This document shows, in pieces, positions 58,972 to 64,000 of a stretch of DNA of 64,000 nt (the stretch's first letter is position 1; the number at the start of each line of letters is the position of its first letter). The notes beneath the pieces were generated by a model. It was not told the DNA's origin, ran no database searches, and was given only the letters and a program-made list of their open reading frames with translations. The position numbers and the translations under genes were made by a program. The DNA is from Xanthomonas melonis (GTDB taxonomy: Bacteria; Pseudomonadota; Gammaproteobacteria; Xanthomonadales; Xanthomonadaceae), in NCBI RefSeq assembly GCF_020783655.1, contig NZ_JAJGQH010000011.1, positions 1-64,000 on the forward strand, read 5' to 3'.

Positions 58972-60126
58972 TCAGTCGCGCTGCCCGGCCACCCAGGTGT
59001 TCAAGACCTGCACGTCGTCATCCACCAGCACCAGATCGGCCTGATAGCCGGGCGCGATGCGGCCCAGGCGCTTGCCCAGGCCAATGCATTGCGCCGGATA
59101 CGTGGACGCCATGCGCGCGGCTTCGGCCAGGTCCACGCCCAGCCAGCGCACGCTGTTGCGCACGGCGGTGGCCATGTCCAGCGCCGAGCCGGCCAGAGCG
59201 CCGTCGGCATTGCGTACCACGCCATCGACGGCGGTGATGGTTTCGCCGTACAGATCGAAGCTGGGGCTGTCGCTGCCGACCATCGGCATGGCATCGGTGA
59301 CCAGCAACAGCTTGCCGCGCGGCTTGGCCGCCAGGGCCACGCGCAGGCTGGCCGGATGCACGTGCACGCCATCGACGATGACGCCGCACCACACATTGGG
59401 ATCTTCCAGCGCCGCGCCCACGGCGTTGGGCTCACGCCCGGCCAGCTGTGACATCGCGTTGAAAAGATGCGTGAAGCCGCATACGCCGGCGGCGATGCCA
59501 TCGCGCGCCTGTTCGTAGCTCGCAGCGGTATGCCCGGCGAACACGATCGCGCCGCCAGCGACGAAGGCACGGATATCGTCCAGAGGCACGCGCTCGGGCG
59601 CCAGCGTGATCAGGGTGACGCCGTTGTCCAGCGAGGTATCCACCGCGATTTCGTGCGCATCCGGCAGGCGAAACTTGCGCGCATCGTGCGTGCCCTTGCG
59701 TGCAGGACTCAGGTAGGGCCCTTCCAGATGGATGCCAAGCACGCCGGGCACGCCTTGTGCGATGGCCTGCCGCGTCGCCTCGATCGCTTCGGCCATCACC
59801 TGCGCGGTATCGCTGATCAGGGTCGGCAGCAGGCCGGTGGTGCCGAAGCGGCGGTGGGCCGCTGCGATCGTGGCCAGCGCCTGCGGATCGCGTGCGTTGT
59901 TGAACAACACCCCGCCGCCGCCGTTGACCTGGATGTCGATGAAACCCGGCAGCAAGGTGGCACCGCCCAGATCCACGCGCGTGTGCGCCTGCGCCACGCA
60001 TGCATCGTCGGCTGCCACGACGGCCTGGATCTGCGCACCGTCCAGCAACACGGCCAGACCGTCCTGCAGACCATCGTCGGTCAATACGCGCGCATTGCAC
60101 AGCGCCTGAATCGGGGAAGCATCCAT
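58972..60126 (-). CDS. nagA: N-acetylglucosamine-6-phosphate deacetylase
   Basis: Converts GlcNAc-6-P to GlcN-6-P and acetate. The 384-residue amidohydrolase has the family metal and substrate motifs: GFIDIQVNGGGG, HLEGPYLSPARKGTH, FAGHTAASYEQ, THLFNAM, DGVHVHP and the catalytic aspartate in LLVTDAMPMVG. The ATG at 60126 is preferred; a TTG at 60132 would overlap the stop of nagB-II. It ends the minus-strand operon nagQ-nagP-nagR-nagB-nagA. Cytoplasmic. Confidence 0.96.
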   Translation of the reverse strand: MDASPIQALCNARVLTDDGLQDGLAVLLDGAQIQAVVAADDACVAQAHTRVDLGGATLLPGFIDIQVNGGGGVLFNNARDPQALATIAAAHRRFGTTGLLPTLISDTAQVMAEAIEATRQAIAQGVPGVLGIHLEGPYLSPARKGTHDARKFRLPDAHEIAVDTSLDNGVTLITLAPERVPLDDIRAFVAGGAIVFAGHTAASYEQARDGIAAGVCGFTHLFNAMSQLAGREPNAVGAALEDPNVWCGVIVDGVHVHPASLRVALAAKPRGKLLLVTDAMPMVGSDSPSFDLYGETITAVDGVVRNADGALAGSALDMATAVRNSVRWLGVDLAEAARMASTYPAQCIGLGKRLGRIAPGYQADLVLVDDDVQVLNTWVAGQRD

Positions 60127-60128
60127 GT

Positions 60129-61157
60129 TCAAACGGTTTCCGTGACCTTGTTCAAGTGCGGCGGCAGATCGGGATTATGGCCGCGCTGCAGGGCCAATGC
60201 ATTGATCGCGCGGTAGAAGCTCTGCACGGTCAGCAGCGGTGCGCAGGCCGGATGCGTGGCATCGACCAACGGCAGATCGCCATCGGGAGCCGCCAGCCAC
60301 ACCCGCGCACCACGCGCGCGGAATTCGGCCGCCAGGGCACGCGTGCCGGCACCGGTTTCGTCCGGCTGCGCGAACGCCAGCACCGGAAAGCCCGGGCCCA
60401 CCAGCGCCATCGGGCCGTGCTTGACCTCGGCCGAGCTGTAGGCTTCGGCATGCAGGCCACAGGTTTCCTTGAACTTCAATGCCGCTTCCTGCGCCGCGCC
60501 CAGGCCCAGGCCGCGGCCGAGCACGAACAGGTTGTGCGCGGGCACCAGACCCGCAGTGAGTGCGGACCAATCGGCCTGCCAGGCGCTGCGCAACTGCTGC
60601 GGCAAGGCCTCCACTGCGGCGAGCAGTGCGGGGTCGTTCTTCCACACTGCACCCAGCTGCAGCACTGCCGCCAGCGAAGCGAGATAGCTCTTGGTCGCGG
60701 CCACGCTCTGTTCCGGACCTGCGCCGAGCGGAATCACCACCTCGGCCAGCTGCGCCAGTGGCGAATCTTCCACGTTGACCAGCGCCACCACGCGCGCGCC
60801 GGCAGCCTTGGCGGCTTCGGCATTGCGCAACAGGTCCGGGCTCTTGCCCGATTGCGAGATCACGATGTACAGCGCCCCGCGCAACTGCAGCGGCGCCGCA
60901 TACACCGAGCCCACCGACGGTGAGGCGGAGGCGGTGACGATGCCTAGCTGCGTTTCGAACAGGTATTTGGCATAGGTGGCCGCGTGGTCGGAACTGCCGC
61001 GCGCGCAGGTCACCACGAACGGCGGCGGGTTCTCGCGCAGCGACTGCGCCAGCGCGGCGATGGTGTCGGCGTTGCGTGCGAACTGTGCGGCGACCACGTC
61101 GGCGGTCTGTGCCGCCTCGCGGAACATCAGGGTCTCGGTTTCGAGGGGGAGGCTCAT
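60129..61157 (-). CDS. nagB-II: Glucosamine-6-phosphate deaminase, SIS-domain type (NagB-II)
   Basis: Isomerises and deaminates GlcN-6-P to fructose-6-P, replacing the unrelated classical NagB. The 342-residue protein has two SIS domains: the first with CARGSSDHAATYAKYLFE and ISQSGKSPD, the second with LGRGLGLGAAQEAALKFKE and the AEAYSSAEVKHGPMALVG segment also found in GlmS. The glutaminase half of GlmS is absent, as expected. It sits between nagR (6-nt gap) and nagA (2-nt gap), so the operon is tightly packed. Confidence 0.95.
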   Translation of the reverse strand: MSLPLETETLMFREAAQTADVVAAQFARNADTIAALAQSLRENPPPFVVTCARGSSDHAATYAKYLFETQLGIVTASASPSVGSVYAAPLQLRGALYIVISQSGKSPDLLRNAEAAKAAGARVVALVNVEDSPLAQLAEVVIPLGAGPEQSVAATKSYLASLAAVLQLGAVWKNDPALLAAVEALPQQLRSAWQADWSALTAGLVPAHNLFVLGRGLGLGAAQEAALKFKETCGLHAEAYSSAEVKHGPMALVGPGFPVLAFAQPDETGAGTRALAAEFRARGARVWLAAPDGDLPLVDATHPACAPLLTVQSFYRAINALALQRGHNPDLPPHLNKVTETV

Positions 61158-61163
61158 CTGGAC

Positions 61164-62261
61164 TCAGGCGGATTCGGGGGGAAGGGGTTTGCCGGTGGAC
61201 GCGGGTGCCGGCGCAGTGGAGCCACGCACTACCAGCTGCGGCACGAAACCGCGGTTCTGCAGTTGCGCCGGCTGGTCGTCGTAGGCATCGCTGCGCAGCT
61301 GGCTGATCAACAGGCGTGCGGCGTGCCGTGCGATGTCGTCGGTGGCCTGCTTGGCGGTGGTCAGCGCCGGCCACGACTGGCGCGAGAACGGGCTGTCTTC
61401 GAAACCGGCGATCGACAGCTGATACGGCACGTTCATACCGGTGGACTTGGCCGCTGCCAGCACGCCGGCGGCGATCTCATCGTTGCTACCGAAGATGGCG
61501 GTGGGCGGTTCGCGCAGCGACAACAACCGGCGCGCGCCACGGAAACCGTCGTCGAAGGTGTAGTCGCCGGGGATCACCAGATGCTTGTCCAGGGTGATGC
61601 CGTAATCCTTCAACGCCGCCTCGTAGCCGGCATAGCGTTCGCCACTGGAGCGATGCTGCGGACCGCCCCACAGGAAGCCGATGCGCTGGTGGCCGAGCTG
61701 GATCAGATGCTCGGTGATCTCATAGGCCGCATCGCGGTCGTCGATGTAGACGCACGGGCCATCGCCGGGATCGTCGGTGGCGGCGATGATGCGCACGCTC
61801 TTGATGCCGCGCGCAGCCAGGCCGGCCAGCAATTCGGGGCGTTCGGACATCGGCGCGGTCAGCACCACCCCGGCCAGACGCGAGCGCTGCACCCATTCGG
61901 CCAGTTCTTCGGCCAGCAACGGCGAGGTGGAATCGCAGGGATGGATCTGCAGACCGAAGCCGGTTTCACGGCACGCGGCCAGCACGCCGTTCTGGATGCC
62001 GATGATGTGGTACGGATTGGGGTTGTCGTACACCAGGCCGATCACGAACGGCGTGCCGCTGCGTAGATTGCGTGCGGAAGGATCGGGTTCGTAGTCGAGA
62101 TCGGCGATGGCGCGCAGCACGCGCGCGCGCGTGGCCTGCATGACCGAGGGCTCGTTGTTGATCACCCGCGACACGGTCTTCAACGAGACCTTGGCGCGCT
62201 CGGCGACGTCTTTGATGGTGGGCCTGCGCATGGAAGTGCCTTGGTCGTCGGATCGCGTCAT
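61164..62261 (-). CDS. nagR: LacI-family repressor NagR
   Basis: A 365-residue LacI/GalR repressor. The helix-turn-helix TIKDVAERAKVSLKTVSRVI and hinge (NEPSVMQATRARVLRAIADL) are followed by a periplasmic-binding-protein-like sensor (GLVYDNPNPYHIIGIQNG, then IFGSNDEIAAGVLAAA). Its place in the nag operon makes it the GlcNAc-responsive repressor, likely answering to GlcN-6-P or a related sugar phosphate. The start at 62261 (MTRSDDQGTSMRRPT) could be replaced by ATG 62231, which begins MRRPTIKDVAE and is more usual for the family. The box upstream of TonB receptor 2 is a probable target. Confidence 0.92.
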   Translation of the reverse strand: MTRSDDQGTSMRRPTIKDVAERAKVSLKTVSRVINNEPSVMQATRARVLRAIADLDYEPDPSARNLRSGTPFVIGLVYDNPNPYHIIGIQNGVLAACRETGFGLQIHPCDSTSPLLAEELAEWVQRSRLAGVVLTAPMSERPELLAGLAARGIKSVRIIAATDDPGDGPCVYIDDRDAAYEITEHLIQLGHQRIGFLWGGPQHRSSGERYAGYEAALKDYGITLDKHLVIPGDYTFDDGFRGARRLLSLREPPTAIFGSNDEIAAGVLAAAKSTGMNVPYQLSIAGFEDSPFSRQSWPALTTAKQATDDIARHAARLLISQLRSDAYDDQPAQLQNRGFVPQLVVRGSTAPAPASTGKPLPPESA

Positions 62262-62271
62262 GCCGGCGCGC

Positions 62272-63609
62272 TCACTTGGCCTGGGCCGGCAGGCCCACGC
62301 GGTGACCGCGCAGCGAATAGAACAGGATGTACAGATAGCACGGCACCATCAGCGCAGCGAACACGACCTGGAAGTCGTAATGCTGCTTGAGGATGGCGAA
62401 CAGCTGCGGAATGATCGCGCCGCCTGCAATGCCCATCACCAAGAGTGCCGAGCCGATTTCGGTGAACCGGCCCAGTCCGCGAATGGCCAGCGGAAAGATC
62501 GCCGGCCACATCATTGCATTGGCGAAGCCAAGCGCGGCGACGAAGCCCACCGACACGTAGCCAGGCCACATCATTGGGTTGGCGATGCCGAAAGAGGCGA
62601 CAAGGTCCACCGACACGTAGCTTGGGGCGAACAAGGCACCCAGCGAGAACAGCACGCCCAGCACCGCCGACACGCTCAGGTAGCGCGCCTGCGAAATGAC
62701 GCGCGGAATCAACACCAGGCCGGCGATGTAGCCCAGCAGCATCGCGCCCAGGGTGTAGGAGGTGAAGATCTTGGTGCTGTCCAACGGCAGATTGAGGCTG
62801 TGGCCATAGGTACCGATGGCATCGCCGGCCATCACCTCCACGCCGACATAGACGAACAGGCACAACACGCCCAGCCACAGGTGCGGGAACTGGAAGATGC
62901 TGGATTTCTGCACGCCACCGGTCGCGCCCGGCGTGGCGTTGGCCTCGGAGGGCTTGAGCTCGGGCAACGGCGAGAACAGCACGCCAATGGCCAGCAGCAG
63001 CAGGACGCCCGACATCACCAGATACGGCGCGTGAATCTTGGCGGCGAAGGCGGTGAGCAAGGCTTCCTTGGTCGCCGCATCGGCGCTGGCCACCTGTTCG
63101 GACAGGTCACCAATGCCGTGCAGCACCAGCGAGCCGATCAGGATCGGCGCCAGGATGCCTGCAATCTTGTTGCAGATGCCCATCAAGGCGATGCGGCGCG
63201 CGGCGCTTTCGATCGGCCCAAGAATGCTGATGTACGGGTTGATCGCCGTCTGCAGCAAGGCCAGGCCGCTGCCGATGACAAACAGGCCGCCCAACGCGCC
63301 CGGATACCAGCGCTGCGTGGCGAACTGGCCAAAGCCTGCTGCGCCCACGGCCATCACCACCAGGCTCAGCGCCAGGCCTTTCTTCATGCCGGTGCGCTTG
63401 AGAATCCACGACGAGGGCAAGGCCAGAAAGAAGTACGACAGGTAGAACACCATCAGCACCAGGAACGCGTTGACCTCGTTGAGGTCGAACGCCAGCCGCA
63501 CGAAGGTGATCAGCGGCCCGTTGATCCAGGTAAAAAAACCGATGATGAAGAACAGCACGCCGACGATGGCGATCGAGACAACGGGATTTGCGGGCCTGGC
63601 GGTAGTCAT
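62272..63609 (-). CDS. nagP: N-acetylglucosamine MFS transporter NagP
   Basis: Inner-membrane GlcNAc permease of the FucP/FHS branch of the major facilitator superfamily. The 445-residue protein starts with a helix pattern typical of the group (GVLFFIIGFFTWINGPLITF, then LVLMVFYLSYFFLALPSSWI, and LLQTAINPYISILGP). It has about twelve helices, but a 20-residue tandem duplication occurs near residues 330-370 (YVSVDLVASFGIANPMMWPG followed by a related YVSVGFVAALGFANAMMWPA), so the protein is longer than I expect. The start at 63609 and the 10-nt gap to nagR fit operon structure. Confidence 0.93.
   Translation of the reverse strand: MTTARPANPVVSIAIVGVLFFIIGFFTWINGPLITFVRLAFDLNEVNAFLVLMVFYLSYFFLALPSSWILKRTGMKKGLALSLVVMAVGAAGFGQFATQRWYPGALGGLFVIGSGLALLQTAINPYISILGPIESAARRIALMGICNKIAGILAPILIGSLVLHGIGDLSEQVASADAATKEALLTAFAAKIHAPYLVMSGVLLLLAIGVLFSPLPELKPSEANATPGATGGVQKSSIFQFPHLWLGVLCLFVYVGVEVMAGDAIGTYGHSLNLPLDSTKIFTSYTLGAMLLGYIAGLVLIPRVISQARYLSVSAVLGVLFSLGALFAPSYVSVDLVASFGIANPMMWPGYVSVGFVAALGFANAMMWPAIFPLAIRGLGRFTEIGSALLVMGIAGGAIIPQLFAILKQHYDFQVVFAALMVPCYLYILFYSLRGHRVGLPAQAK
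62504..62623. repeat. Two tandem 60-bp units inside nagP
   Basis: Positions 62504-62563 and 62564-62623 both begin GGCCACATCATTG and end CCACCGACACGTAG plus two to three bases. About a fifth of positions differ, so the units are diverged, but the frame is kept and both encode a 20-residue block ending in MMWP. Confidence 0.85.
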
Positions 63610-63652
63610 GAATCGGCGGGCTCTGAGGTTGTCGTAAGGAATGCCGTCGGCG

Positions 63653-64000
63653 TCAGCGGCGCAGTTCGGCGACGAAGTCGTAGAAGTCGTTATGGCAATA
63701 GGTGTCGGTCAGCTCGATCGCACTGCCGTCGCGGGCGTAGCCCACGCGCACCACGTGCAGGATCGCCTCGCCGGTCTTCATGCGCAGATGTTCGGCCAGC
63801 CGCGCGGGAAGATTGATGGCGCGGAAGTACTGCAGTGCGCGCACCACCGGCGTGCCCTGCGCATCCAGGTAGCTGTAGAGCGAATCGCCCACCTGCTGGG
63901 GGTCGGAGACGATACGCTGCGGCAGCACGGCGTGTTCGTAAGCCATGACGCGGTCATCGGCGCTGCGCAGACGCGTCAGCGAGGCCACCGCCGCATCCGG
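63653..64000 (-). CDS. nagQ: GntR/HutC-family regulator NagQ (partial, C-terminal part)
   Basis: The open frame runs off the right edge of the window, so only the effector-binding (UTRA) domain is seen, with the HTH domain outside. Readable features are the C-terminal UTRA core: VGDSLYSYLDAQGTPVVRAL, MKTGEAILHVVRVGYARDG and the closing IELTDTYCHNDFYDFVAELR. It lies 43 nt upstream of nagP on the same strand. In other Xanthomonas nag clusters a second, GntR-type regulator of this kind accompanies NagR, which supports the name. The promoter is beyond the edge. Confidence 0.85.
   Translation of the reverse strand, partial: PDAAVASLTRLRSADDRVMAYEHAVLPQRIVSDPQQVGDSLYSYLDAQGTPVVRALQYFRAINLPARLAEHLRMKTGEAILHVVRVGYARDGSAIELTDTYCHNDFYDFVAELRR

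Overview
This is a high-GC gammaproteobacterial chromosome segment that looks like Xanthomonas. Supporting features are a complete N-acetylglucosamine cluster of the NagP/NagB-II/NagR/NagQ type, two large TonB-dependent receptors, a plant-type glutamate-cysteine ligase, a glutaredoxin-rhodanese fusion, a GH12 glucanase, tandem lipoprotein DsbA proteins and a choline bet cluster. I see no tRNA, rRNA, CRISPR array, phage or intact insertion sequence. Identity rests on gene content and recognised protein families, not on a database search.

Layout. 0.2-3.4 kb: a DJ-1/PfpI protein, a DUF1704 'QEGLA' protein and rsgA. 3.5-16.2 kb, all on the minus strand: a type I secretion locus with exporter ATPase (hlyB-like), adaptor (hlyD-like), three paralogous lipoproteins, a truncated lipase copy and a 2263-residue RTX lipase. 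16.4-25.5 kb: an aminotransferase/SGNH hydrolase pair, a methyltransferase, a polysaccharide deacetylase, the glutaredoxin fusion, a DUF924 protein and a pair of secreted amidohydrolases. 25.6-30.1 kb: GH12 enzyme, DegV protein and a small regulator/membrane-protein operon. 30.4-33.4 kb: glutathione-dependent formaldehyde detoxification operon (frmR-adhC-gfa-fghA) with a palindromic operator. 33.6-42.8 kb: glycosyltransferase divergent from a two-component system, then gshA, engB, cytochrome c4, two DsbA-like lipoproteins and an EEP-family hydrolase. 42.9-48.2 kb: choline uptake and oxidation to glycine betaine (betT-betB-betA). 48.4-54.3 kb: a TonB receptor and a soluble lytic transglycosylase bracketed by two copies of a 150-bp palindromic repeat. 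54.4-64.0 kb: cca, a second TonB receptor with a NagR-like operator, and nagA-nagB-II-nagR-nagP-nagQ.

The most interesting region is 3.5-16.2 kb. A T1SS exporter is genetically fused to repeated 'lipoprotein + RTX lipase' cassettes. One cassette is intact; the other keeps its lipoprotein and only the first 46 codons of its lipase, at exactly the same 29-nt spacing. Lipoproteins facing the periplasm, encoded directly before a secreted lipase and kept as orphans after the lipase decays, look like immunity proteins of a toxin system. I therefore propose, as inference only, that this is a type-I-secreted lipase effector/immunity system.

Other points worth attention: a diverged 20-residue tandem duplication in NagP, an A-type-like domain without its cysteines inside the glutaredoxin fusion, an amidohydrolase paralogue that has lost its HxH metal motif, and two families of inverted-repeat elements in the intergenic regions.
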